Shown here: positions 1 through 5,428 of the stretch, piece after piece
How the letters are laid out: the number at the start of each line of letters is the position of its first letter
How positions within the stretch are numbered: the stretch's first letter is position 1
NCBI GenBank assembly: GCA_937975735.1
Contig: CALJUI010000382.1
Span: forward strand, 1 to 9,510
Length of the DNA: 9,510 nucleotides
Reading direction: 5' to 3'
From: an uncultured Rubrivivax sp.
GTDB taxonomy: Bacteria > Pseudomonadota > Gammaproteobacteria > Burkholderiales > Burkholderiaceae_C
Translations under genes and position numbers: made by a program
The notes under the pieces: generated by a model
The model's database searches: none
What the model saw: only the letters and a program-made list of their open reading frames with translations
What the model was told of the DNA's origin: nothing

Positions 1-343
1 CGATCTGGTCCTTGTAGGTCGGCACGCGCTCGAGCCAGCCCAGCGGCGTGCCCATCGCCAGCAGCGTGAACAGCTCGGCGTGCTCGGGCAGCCGGCTCTG
101 GATGAAGATCGTCGACTTGTCCGGGTCCAGGCCGGCGGCGATCCAGTCGATCACCATGTCGTAGACGGTCTTCTCGATGACCTCGCGGTCCTCGTAGTGC
201 GTCGTCAGCGCGTGCCAGTCGGCGACGAAGTAGAAGCAGTCGTGTTCGTCCTGCAGGCGGACCCAGTTCTTCAGGGCGCCGTGGTAGTGGCCGAGGTGCA
301 GGGCGCCGGTGGGGCGCATGCCGGAGAGGACGCGGGATCGCAT
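1..343 (-). CDS. trpS: Tryptophanyl-tRNA synthetase, N-terminal part (cut by window edge)
   Basis: Cytoplasmic class I aminoacyl-tRNA synthetase that charges tRNA-Trp with tryptophan using ATP. Reading leftward from the ATG at 343, 114 complete codons are present before the edge. The translation begins MRSRVLSGMRPTGALHLGHY. The RPTG-x-LHLGH stretch (residues 10-19) holds the class I HxGH ATP-binding signature (HLGH, 16-19). Further on are FYFVADWHALTT, a segment close to STIFIQS followed by PEHAEL, and GWLERVPTYKDQ, all typical of bacterial TrpRS. The C-terminal half, with the KMSKS loop and anticodon-binding region, lies outside the window. The ATG fits the family N-terminus, although no strong Shine-Dalgarno sequence stands before it. 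It is divergent from purN, with 66 bases between the two starts. The family call is secure; only the exact start is open. Confidence 0.93.
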   Translation of the reverse strand, partial: MRSRVLSGMRPTGALHLGHYHGALKNWVRLQDEHDCFYFVADWHALTTHYEDREVIEKTVYDMVIDWIAAGLDPDKSTIFIQSRLPEHAELFTLLAMGTPLGWLERVPTYKDQI

Positions 344-389
344 GGCGACGACGGTTGGAGGAGCGGCGAAGCTGGCATTCTCGCAGACG

Positions 390-409
390 TACACTGACGG
401 GCTTTGCCC
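390..409 (+). promoter_or_regulatory. Possible purN -10 box and GGGC-TTT-GCCC repeat touching the start codon
   Basis: TACACT at 390-395 resembles a sigma-70 -10 element. It is followed by the inverted repeat GGGC (399-402), TTT, GCCC (406-409), whose right arm ends directly before the purN ATG at 410. I see no convincing -35 hexamer at 16-18 bases upstream. If TACACT is the -10, transcription would start at about 402-404, giving a very short leader. This reading is based on motifs only. Confidence 0.3.
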
Positions 410-1036
410 ATGAAACGCATCGTCGCCCTGATCAGCGGTCGCGGCTCCAACCTGGAGGCGATCCACCGTGCCTGCCGCGAGGAGTCCTGGCCGGCGGCGA
501 TCGTCGGCGTGGTCAGCCACCGGCCTCAGGCCGAGGGCCTGGCGATCGCCGCGGCGGCCGGCGTGCCGACGGCGGTGGTCGACCACCGCGCCTTCGCCGA
601 TCGTGCCGCCTTCGACGCCGAGCTGGCGCGGGTCGTCGACGGCTTCGCGCCGGACCTGGTGCTGCTGGCCGGCTTCATGCGCATCCTCGGCGATCCCTTC
701 GTCGCACGGTACGAAGGCCGGATGCTGAACATCCACCCGTCGCTGCTGCCGGCGTTCCCGGGCCTGCACACCCACCGCCGGGCGATCGAGGCGGGCTGCA
801 AGTGGGCCGGCGCGACGGTGCACTTCGTGACGCCGACGCTCGACCACGGCCCGATCGTGGCGCAGGGCGTGGTGCCGGTGCAGCCCGACGACGACGAGGC
901 GACGCTCGCGGCCCGGGTGCTGGCGGTCGAACACCGGCTCTACCCGCTCGCGGTGCGCTGGTTCGTCTGCGACCGGCTGGCGCTGGCGGACGGTCGCGTG
1001 CGCCAGCTCGACGGCGAATCGCAGGCGATGCGCTGA
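410..1036 (+). CDS. purN: Phosphoribosylglycinamide formyltransferase (GART)
   Basis: Cytoplasmic enzyme of de novo purine synthesis that transfers a formyl group from 10-formyl-tetrahydrofolate to glycinamide ribonucleotide. The product is 208 residues, close to the 212 of E. coli PurN. Visible signatures are the N-terminal phosphate loop LISGRGSN (8-14), the catalytic NIHPSLLP (Asn107, His109) followed by PGLHTHR, and VHFVTPTLDHGPI, which carries the catalytic Asp145. All three active-site residues known from the E. coli enzyme (Asn106, His108, Asp144) are therefore present. I chose ATG 410, giving MKRIVALISG, because it matches the family N-terminus. A TTG at 404 in the same frame would add two residues. 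The next gene, an RNA methyltransferase, starts 7 bases after the stop, so the two are probably cotranscribed. Nothing is truncated or unusual. Confidence 0.97.
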   Translation: MKRIVALISGRGSNLEAIHRACREESWPAAIVGVVSHRPQAEGLAIAAAAGVPTAVVDHRAFADRAAFDAELARVVDGFAPDLVLLAGFMRILGDPFVARYEGRMLNIHPSLLPAFPGLHTHRRAIEAGCKWAGATVHFVTPTLDHGPIVAQGVVPVQPDDDEATLAARVLAVEHRLYPLAVRWFVCDRLALADGRVRQLDGESQAMR

Positions 1037-1043
1037 CGCGACC

Positions 1044-2306
1044 ATGCACCCGAACGCCCTGCTCGACCTTTGCGCCGAACTGCTGCGCGCCGTGCTCAAG
1101 CTCGATGCGCCGGCCGACGGCATCGTCTCGGCCTTCTTCCGCCGCCACCGCAACCTGGGCCCGCGCGACCGCCACGCGCTGGCCGAGACCAGCTATGCGG
1201 TGCTGCGCCGACGGCTGCAGTTCCAACACCTGGTGCAAGGCGGCACCGGCGCGCTCGAGCGGCGCCTCGCGATCCTCGCCTGGCAGGGCGGCGACGACCT
1301 GCTGGCGCGCGCGCTGACGCCGGCCGAGAAGGCTTGGCGCGAGCGCGCCGCGCAGATCGATCCGAGAACGCTCGCCGACAAGCTGCGGCACAACCTGCCC
1401 GACTGGATCGCCGCTGCGCTGCGCGAAGAGGTCGGCGAGGCGCAGTTCTGGCCGCTCGCCGAGGCGCTGCTGCAGGCCGCGCCGTTGGACCTGCGCGTCA
1501 ATGCGCTGAAGGGCAGGCCAGCCGAGGTGCAGGCGGCACTGGCCAAGGCGGGGATCGCCTCCGCGCCGACGCCGTACTCGCCTTGGGGCCTGCGCGTCGA
1601 GGGCAAACCGGCGCTGAACCGCGCCGAGGCCTTCGTCGACGGCCGGATCGAGGTCCAGGACGAGGGCAGTCAGCTGCTCGCGGCGCTGGTCGATGCCCGC
1701 CGAGGCGAGATGGTCGTCGACTTCTGTGCCGGCGCCGGCGGCAAGACGCTGGCGTTGGGCGCGGCGATGCGCAACACGGGCCGGCTGTACGCCTTCGACG
1801 TCTCCGGCCACCGGCTGGACGCGCTGAAGCCCCGGTTGGCGCGCAGCGGGCTGTCCAACGTCTATCCGGCGCAGATCGCCCATGAGCGCGACGAGCGCGT
1901 CAAGCGCCTGGCCGGCAAGATCGACCGGGTGCTGGTCGACGCCCCCTGCTCGGGACTGGGCACGCTGCGGCGCAACCCGGACCTGAAGTGGCGGCAGTCG
2001 CCGCGGGCGGTGCGGGAGCTGCAGGCCAAGCAGCTGGCGATCCTGGCCAGCGCCGCACGCCTGCTCAAGCCCGGCGGACGGCTGGTCTACGCCACCTGCA
2101 GCCTGCTGCGGGCCGAGAACGAGGAGCTCGCGGCCGCGTTCGAGGCGGACTGCGGCGCGGACTTCACGCCGCTGCCGGCCGCCGAGGCGCTGGCGCAGGC
2201 CCGCCTGGGGTCGCCCGAAGACTTGACCGACGGCCGATTCCTTCGATTGTGGCCGCATCGACACGCCACCGACGGGTTCTTTGCTGCGGCCTGGATTCGC
2301 CGATAG
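1044..2306 (+). CDS. RsmB/NOP-family SAM-dependent RNA (cytosine-C5) methyltransferase
   Basis: Predicted cytoplasmic enzyme that places a methyl group on C5 of a cytosine in RNA, most likely rRNA. The 420-residue product starts with an alpha-helical region (about 1-140) resembling the NusB-like N-terminal domain of RsmB. The Rossmann methyltransferase domain follows. The SAM-binding motif is DFCAGAGGKT (226-235), motif IV is DAPCSGLGTLRRNPD with Cys302, and motif VI is YATCSLLRAENE with Cys352. Both cysteines of the m5C mechanism are present. The C-terminal LRLWPHRHATDGFFAA (400-415) is typical of the family. Length is close to E. coli RsmB (about 429). I give no symbol because, as I recall, many Burkholderiales carry a separate rsmB elsewhere, so this may be a paralogue with another target. 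It follows purN by 7 bases with only a weak ribosome binding site. Family is sure; target base is not. Confidence 0.92.
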   Translation: MHPNALLDLCAELLRAVLKLDAPADGIVSAFFRRHRNLGPRDRHALAETSYAVLRRRLQFQHLVQGGTGALERRLAILAWQGGDDLLARALTPAEKAWRERAAQIDPRTLADKLRHNLPDWIAAALREEVGEAQFWPLAEALLQAAPLDLRVNALKGRPAEVQAALAKAGIASAPTPYSPWGLRVEGKPALNRAEAFVDGRIEVQDEGSQLLAALVDARRGEMVVDFCAGAGGKTLALGAAMRNTGRLYAFDVSGHRLDALKPRLARSGLSNVYPAQIAHERDERVKRLAGKIDRVLVDAPCSGLGTLRRNPDLKWRQSPRAVRELQAKQLAILASAARLLKPGGRLVYATCSLLRAENEELAAAFEADCGADFTPLPAAEALAQARLGSPEDLTDGRFLRLWPHRHATDGFFAAAWIRR

Positions 2307-2418
2307 TGTTGCGTTCGGCCTTGAACTCCGTGCATCGGCGCCCAACGTGCAGGTCGTTCGCGTGGATTGGAGGGGTGACCCTACGCAGTTCCCGCAACGT
2401 CGGCGCGCCATCGGCGCT

Positions 2419-2456
2419 TACAATTGGGGACGGTCCCATCCTGGGTGCCGGTGAGG
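2419..2456 (+). promoter_or_regulatory. Candidate promoter, small palindrome and RBS of the desaturase gene
   Basis: TACAAT at 2419-2424 is a good -10 element, though no clear -35 lies 16-18 bases upstream. Directly after it is a perfect dyad, GGGAC (2427-2431), G, GTCCC (2433-2437), positioned where an operator would cover the start of transcription. GGTGAGG at 2450-2456 is a strong Shine-Dalgarno sequence 7 bases before the ATG at 2464. The rest of the 157-base gap (2307-2463) shows no small gene and no convincing terminator for the upstream methyltransferase. Confidence 0.42.
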
Positions 2457-2463
2457 CTCTTGC

Positions 2464-3687
2464 ATGTCTGAACTGATGATGGTCCACGACGCGGTCGTGG
2501 AATGGTTGTCCCACGGGATGCTCAACGCCGCCTGGTGGCAGGTGCTGCTGTTCGCGCTCGTCGCGACGCACATCACGATCGCCGCGGTGACGATCTTCCT
2601 GCACCGGTCGCAGGCGCACCGCGCGCTTGAACTCGGGCCGATCCCGTCGCACTTCTTCCGCTTCTGGTTGTGGTTGACCACGGGGATGGTCACCAAGGAG
2701 TGGGTCGCGATCCATCGCAAGCACCACGCCAAGTGCGAGACCGTCGACGACCCGCACAGCCCGGTCACGCGCGGCATCGACACCGTGCTGCTGCGCGGCA
2801 GCGAGCTCTACCGCGCCGAGGCCAAGGTCCAGGATACGCTGCAGAAGTACGGCCACAACACGCCGGACGACTGGATCGAGCGGAATCTGTATTCGCGCTA
2901 CTCCTGGCAGGGCGTCGGCCTCATGCTGATCATCGACTTGGCGCTGTTCGGCGCCATCGGCGCGGCGGTCTGGGCCCTGCAGATGGCCTGGATCCCGGTC
3001 ACCGCGGCGGGCATCATCAACGGCCTGGGTCACTGGTGGGGCTACCGCAACTTCGAGGCGCCGGATGCGTCGACCAACATCTCGCCCTGGGGCATCCTGA
3101 TCGGCGGCGAGGAACTGCACAACAACCATCACACCTACCCGACATCGGCCAAGCTGTCGGTCAAGCCCTTCGAGTTCGACATCGGTTGGGGCTACATCCG
3201 CGCGATGGAACTGGTCGGCTGGGCCAAGGTGCGCAAGACCGCGCCGAGGCTGGCGCTGGGCCCGGTCAAGCCGGTCGCCGACGGCAAGACGCTGGAGGCC
3301 ATCATCGCCAACCGCTACGAGGTGATGGCCAAGTACGCCACCGAAATGCGGCGCGCGGTGCGCGACGAACTCGGTCGCCTGCAGTCTCAGGGCGCGCAGA
3401 ACACGGCACGCTGGAAGGAGATGCTGGTGGCCAAGAACTGGCTGCACCGCGACGACGACAAGATCCCGCACGAGATCAAGCCGGCGCTGGCCAAGGCCGT
3501 CGGGCAGAGCGACACGCTGGCCAAGCTGCTGGCCATGCGCGAGGAGCTGCGTCAGCTGTGGACGCGCACCAACGTGTCGGCCGAGCACCTGGTCGCCGAC
3601 CTTCAGGCCTGGTGCCACCGCGCCGAGGAGAGCGGCATCGCCGCGCTGCAGGACTTCTCGCGCAAGCTGCGCGCCGCGCACGCCTGA
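2464..3687 (+). CDS. desA: DesA-like membrane fatty-acid (acyl-lipid delta-9 type) desaturase
   Basis: Integral inner-membrane di-iron desaturase that introduces a double bond into saturated acyl chains using O2 and electrons from a redox partner. All three histidine clusters are present: HRSQAH (47-52), HRKHH (84-88) and HNNHH (219-223), plus a conserved GH at 189-190 before WWGYRNF. Hydrophobic segments lie at about 25-45, 62-78 and 152-190. From memory the sequence resembles Pseudomonas aeruginosa DesA, which desaturates acyl chains of membrane phospholipids, including the HRKHHAKCE and ISPWGILIGGEELHNNHHT stretches. Substrate and position are inferred from that likeness. At 407 residues it is longer than the catalytic core; about 145 C-terminal residues form a charged helical tail without iron ligands (see findings). 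The ATG is supported by GGTGAGG 7 bases upstream. It has its own candidate promoter and ends at tandem hairpins. No redox partner is adjacent. Confidence 0.9.
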   Translation: MSELMMVHDAVVEWLSHGMLNAAWWQVLLFALVATHITIAAVTIFLHRSQAHRALELGPIPSHFFRFWLWLTTGMVTKEWVAIHRKHHAKCETVDDPHSPVTRGIDTVLLRGSELYRAEAKVQDTLQKYGHNTPDDWIERNLYSRYSWQGVGLMLIIDLALFGAIGAAVWALQMAWIPVTAAGIINGLGHWWGYRNFEAPDASTNISPWGILIGGEELHNNHHTYPTSAKLSVKPFEFDIGWGYIRAMELVGWAKVRKTAPRLALGPVKPVADGKTLEAIIANRYEVMAKYATEMRRAVRDELGRLQSQGAQNTARWKEMLVAKNWLHRDDDKIPHEIKPALAKAVGQSDTLAKLLAMREELRQLWTRTNVSAEHLVADLQAWCHRAEESGIAALQDFSRKLRAAHA

Positions 3688-3702
3688 CGAAGATCGTCGG
3701 GC

Positions 3703-3730
3703 AAAGAAGAAGGGCCGCGCGAGCGGCCCT
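3703..3730 (-). terminator. Rho-independent terminator of rpmB-rpmG
   Basis: A perfect 8-bp stem, AGGGCCGC (3711-3718) with GCGGCCCT (3723-3730), has loop GCGA on the plus strand. Read on the minus strand it is followed by TCTTCTTTG (3710 down to 3702), the expected U-rich tail. It stands 42 bases beyond the rpmG stop, after the other hairpin. On the plus strand no T-run follows it, so its main direction should be minus. Confidence 0.75.
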
Positions 3731-3740
3731 CCATCGAGAA

Positions 3741-3769
3741 GGGGTCGCCGAGGCGACCCCGCTTCTTTT
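3741..3769 (+). terminator. Rho-independent terminator of the desaturase gene
   Basis: A perfect 8-bp GC-rich stem, GGGGTCGC (3741-3748) with GCGACCCC (3753-3760), has loop CGAG and is followed by GCTTCTTTT, a U-rich tail. An A-rich GAGAA flank at 3736-3740 can pair with part of the tail, as in bidirectional terminators. It lies 53 bases after the desaturase stop. On the opposite strand it lies directly after the rpmG stop, so it may also act on rpmG transcripts. Confidence 0.8.
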
Positions 3770-3771
3770 CC

Positions 3772-3942
3772 CTACTTCAGCTTCGTTTCCTTGTACAGCA
3801 CGTGCTTGCGTGCCTTCGGATCGAACTTCAGGAACTCGAGCTTCTCCGGCGTGGTCTTCTTGTTCTTGCTCGTCGTGTAGAAGTGGCCGGTGCCCGCCGA
3901 GGACTCCAGCTTGATCTTTTCGCGTCCGCCTTTGGCAGCCAT
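3772..3942 (-). CDS. rpmG: 50S ribosomal protein L33
   Basis: Small protein of the large ribosomal subunit near the E site. The 56-residue product starts MAAKGGREKIKLESSAGTGH and includes HFYTTSKNKKTTPEKLE and KFDPKARKHVLYKETKLK. This is nearly superimposable on E. coli L33 (55 residues). There are no cysteines, so it is the zinc-free (C-minus) form. The start is supported by AGGAG at 3949-3953 on the minus strand, 6 bases before the ATG. It follows rpmB by 23 bases, the usual order, and is probably cotranscribed with it. The end faces the desaturase gene across two hairpins. Confidence 0.97.
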   Translation of the reverse strand: MAAKGGREKIKLESSAGTGHFYTTSKNKKTTPEKLEFLKFDPKARKHVLYKETKLK

Positions 3943-3965
3943 GGTGTTCTCCTAGGGTTGCAGGC

Positions 3966-4199
3966 TCAGGCCGCGCCGCGCGCGCGCAGGTCGGCGAGCA
4001 CGACGTCGATGCCCTTCTTGTCGATCAGCCGCAGCGCCGCGTTGGACACGCGCAGGCGGACCCAGCGGTTCTCGCTCTCGACCCAGAAACGGCGGTACTG
4101 CAGGTTCGGCAGGAACCGGCGCTTGGTCTTGTTGTTGGCGTGGGAGACGTTGTTTCCCACCATCGGGCCCTTGCCCGTGACCTGACAGACGCGTGCCAT
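3966..4199 (-). CDS. rpmB: 50S ribosomal protein L28
   Basis: Component of the large ribosomal subunit needed for assembly of functional 70S ribosomes. The 77-residue product begins MARVCQVTGKGPMVGNNVSH and contains NNKTKRRFLPNLQ, RRFWVESENRWVRLRVSN and the C-terminal IDKKGIDVVLADLRARG. It matches E. coli L28 (78 residues) along its whole length. GGAGAG at 4204-4209 on the minus strand, 4 bases before the ATG, supports this start. Its reading frame happens to stay open far upstream across trxB, but that extension is a shadow and the true start is clear. It is the first gene of the rpmB-rpmG pair. Confidence 0.97.
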   Translation of the reverse strand: MARVCQVTGKGPMVGNNVSHANNKTKRRFLPNLQYRRFWVESENRWVRLRVSNAALRLIDKKGIDVVLADLRARGAA

Positions 4200-4260
4200 G
4201 ACGCTCTCCAATGACTGTTCGGGACTGCCGCGCAGCGTTTGACGCGCAGCAAAGCCCATA

Positions 4261-4266
4261 AGTATA
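4261..4266 (-). promoter_or_regulatory. Candidate -10 element of the rpmB-rpmG operon
   Basis: TATACT on the minus strand (5 of 6 matches to TATAAT) lies about 60 bases before the rpmB start, in the 83-base gap after the trxB stop. No good -35 hexamer sits at 16-18 bases upstream, where trxB ends. Transcription would start near 4254, leaving a leader of about 55 bases. It would allow ribosomal protein synthesis independent of trxB, although readthrough from trxB is also possible since I see no terminator in the gap. Confidence 0.5.
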
Positions 4267-4282
4267 CAGCGAAATCGAGCGA

Positions 4283-5239
4283 TCAGCCGGCCTGTTGCTC
4301 CAGGAAGCGCTGCGCGTCGAGCGCGGCCATGCAGCCGGTGCCGGCGGAGGTGATGGCCTGGCGGTAGACGTGGTCCTGCACGTCGCCGGCGGCGAACACG
4401 CCGGGCACGCTGGTCATCGTCGCGAAGCCGTTCAGCCCGGTCTTCGTGATGATGTAGCCGTCCTTCATCTCGAGCTGGCCCTTGAAGATGTCGGTGTTGG
4501 GCTGGTGGCCGATCGCGATGAAGCAGCCCTTGAGCGTCAGGTCGGTGGTGGCGCCGTCCTGGGTCGCCTTGATGCGCACGCCGGTCACGCCGCTGGCGTC
4601 GCCCAGCACCTCGTCGAGCGTGTGCCACAGGTGCAGCTCGACCTTGCCGGACTCGACCTTGGCCATCAGCTTGTCGACCAGGATCGCCTCGGCGCGGAAT
4701 TTGTCCCGGCGGTGGATCAGGTGCACCTTGGAGGCGATGTTGGACAGGTACAGCGCTTCCTCGACCGCGGTGTTGCCGCCGCCGACCACGCACACGTCCT
4801 GCGCCTTGTAGAAGAAGCCGTCGCAGGTGGCGCAGCCGCTGACGCCCTTGCCCATGAAGGCCTGCTCGCTGGGCAGGCCCAGGTACTTGGCGCTGGCGCC
4901 GGTGGCGATCACCAGGCTGTCGCAGGTGTAGCTGCCGCTGTCGCCGGTGAGCTTGAAGGGGCGCTGCGAGAAGTCGACGGCATTGATGTGGTCGAACACG
5001 ATCTGCGTGTCGAAGCGCTGCGCGTGTTTCTCGAAGCGCTGCATCAGGTCGGGGCCCATCACGCCGTCGACGTCGGCCGGCCAGTTGTCGACGTCGGTCG
5101 TCGTCATCAGCTGGCCGCCCTGGGCCATGCCGGTGATCAGCACCGGTTTCAGGTTCGCGCGCGCCGCGTACAGCGCCGCGGTGTAGCCGGCGGGGCCGGA
5201 CCCCAGGATCAGCACCTGGGCGTGGGTGGGGGTGGTCAT
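4283..5239 (-). CDS. trxB: Thioredoxin-disulfide reductase
   Basis: Cytoplasmic flavoenzyme that passes electrons from NADPH through FAD and a redox-active disulfide to thioredoxin. The 318-residue product has the FAD-binding GSGPAG (13-18) near the N-terminus and IATGASAKYL before the second domain. The active-site motif is CATC (Cys136 and Cys139) followed by DGFFY. The NADPH site shows VVGGGNTA (151-158) and HRRDKFRAE (176-184). The C-terminal FAD motif is GVFAAGDVQD (280-289). Length matches the low-molecular-weight bacterial TrxB (E. coli 321). The ATG at 5239 gives the family N-terminus; the ribosome binding site before it is weak (ACGGA). It is divergent from the Crp/Fnr-type gene, with 189 bases between starts, and its leader region contains a large inverted repeat. 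It may be read through into rpmB. Confidence 0.97.
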   Translation of the reverse strand: MTTPTHAQVLILGSGPAGYTAALYAARANLKPVLITGMAQGGQLMTTTDVDNWPADVDGVMGPDLMQRFEKHAQRFDTQIVFDHINAVDFSQRPFKLTGDSGSYTCDSLVIATGASAKYLGLPSEQAFMGKGVSGCATCDGFFYKAQDVCVVGGGNTAVEEALYLSNIASKVHLIHRRDKFRAEAILVDKLMAKVESGKVELHLWHTLDEVLGDASGVTGVRIKATQDGATTDLTLKGCFIAIGHQPNTDIFKGQLEMKDGYIITKTGLNGFATMTSVPGVFAAGDVQDHVYRQAITSAGTGCMAALDAQRFLEQQAG

Positions 5240-5260
5240 CGAATGAATCCGTCAGTAATG

Positions 5261-5310
5261 ATGTGCGTGCAGCCGCAGCGTCGCGTCGAACCGACGCCTG
5301 CATGGCACAT
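5261..5310 (-). repeat. Large imperfect inverted repeat in the trxB leader region
   Basis: Outer arms ATGTGC (5261-5266) and GCACAT (5305-5310), then TGCAG (5268-5272) and CTGCA (5298-5302), then GCGTCG (5278-5283) and CGACGC (5292-5297) can pair. This gives 17 base pairs with one 5-base bulge and a 1-by-2 internal loop. An alternative inner stem uses GCGTCG at 5283-5288 with loop AAC. On the minus strand the structure ends 21 bases before the trxB start, so it could fold in the trxB mRNA leader. It could also be a protein-binding dyad in the shared control region. Function is unknown. Confidence 0.55.
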
Positions 5311-5323
5311 GGGGTCCGCCCGC

Positions 5324-5375
5324 GTGGTTACCACACCACCTATGGGCACAATAGCGGGATTCTAGGCACCGTCCA
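5324..5375. promoter_or_regulatory. Divergent control region: palindrome and overlapping candidate promoters
   Basis: On the plus strand CACAAT (5347-5352) is a candidate -10 for the Crp/Fnr-type gene; no convincing -35 is present. On the minus strand TGGACG (5375-5370) and TATTGT (5353-5348), 16 bases apart, form a candidate trxB promoter; TAGAAT (5364-5359) is an alternative -10. The perfect palindrome GTGGT (5324-5328), T, ACCAC (5330-5334) lies at the -35 distance for the plus promoter and just downstream of the minus promoter, a place suited to an operator. All of this is motif reading. Confidence 0.35.
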
Positions 5376-5400
5376 CGCGACAGGCGGTGCCGCGGTTTTG
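5365..5400 (+). promoter_or_regulatory. Possible leader hairpin ahead of the Crp/Fnr-type gene
   Basis: GGCACCG (5365-5371) and CGGTGCC (5385-5391) form a 7-bp stem with a 13-base loop. GCGGTTTTG follows, so the shape is reminiscent of an attenuator or weak terminator, but the T-run is short and starts four bases after the stem. It lies in the presumed leader, 37 bases before the start codon. Confidence 0.3.
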
Positions 5401-5428
5401 CAGACAGAAGAACAGAGGGGCAAAAACG

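Noticed and set aside
675..2411. Minus-strand open frame of 578 codons over purN and the methyltransferase gene
   Set aside because: Shadow of two well-supported genes; it spans their junction and has no family signature.
2333..2417. Direct repeat CATCGGCGC at 2333-2341 and 2409-2417, each near a CAACGT
   Set aside because: Nine-base repeats of GC-rich sequence occur easily by chance; the arrangement is not symmetrical or spaced like a tandem operator.
2164..3681. Minus-strand open frame of 505 codons over the desaturase gene
   Set aside because: Antisense shadow of a gene with three intact histidine boxes; no motif of its own.
3966..5303. 445-codon minus-strand frame that would extend rpmB across trxB
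   Set aside because: Only the last 77 codons (L28) look like protein. The upstream part is an out-of-frame reading of trxB, and L28 has a good start with its own ribosome binding site.
4295..5365. Plus-strand open frame of 356 codons opposite trxB
   Set aside because: Antisense shadow rich in Val, Gly, Ala and His with no domain; trxB has all family motifs.
5387..5428. Upstream extension of the Crp/Fnr-type gene by 14 codons
   Set aside because: It would start inside the leader hairpin on a non-ATG codon without a ribosome binding site, while ATG 5429 has AGAGGGG at the right distance.
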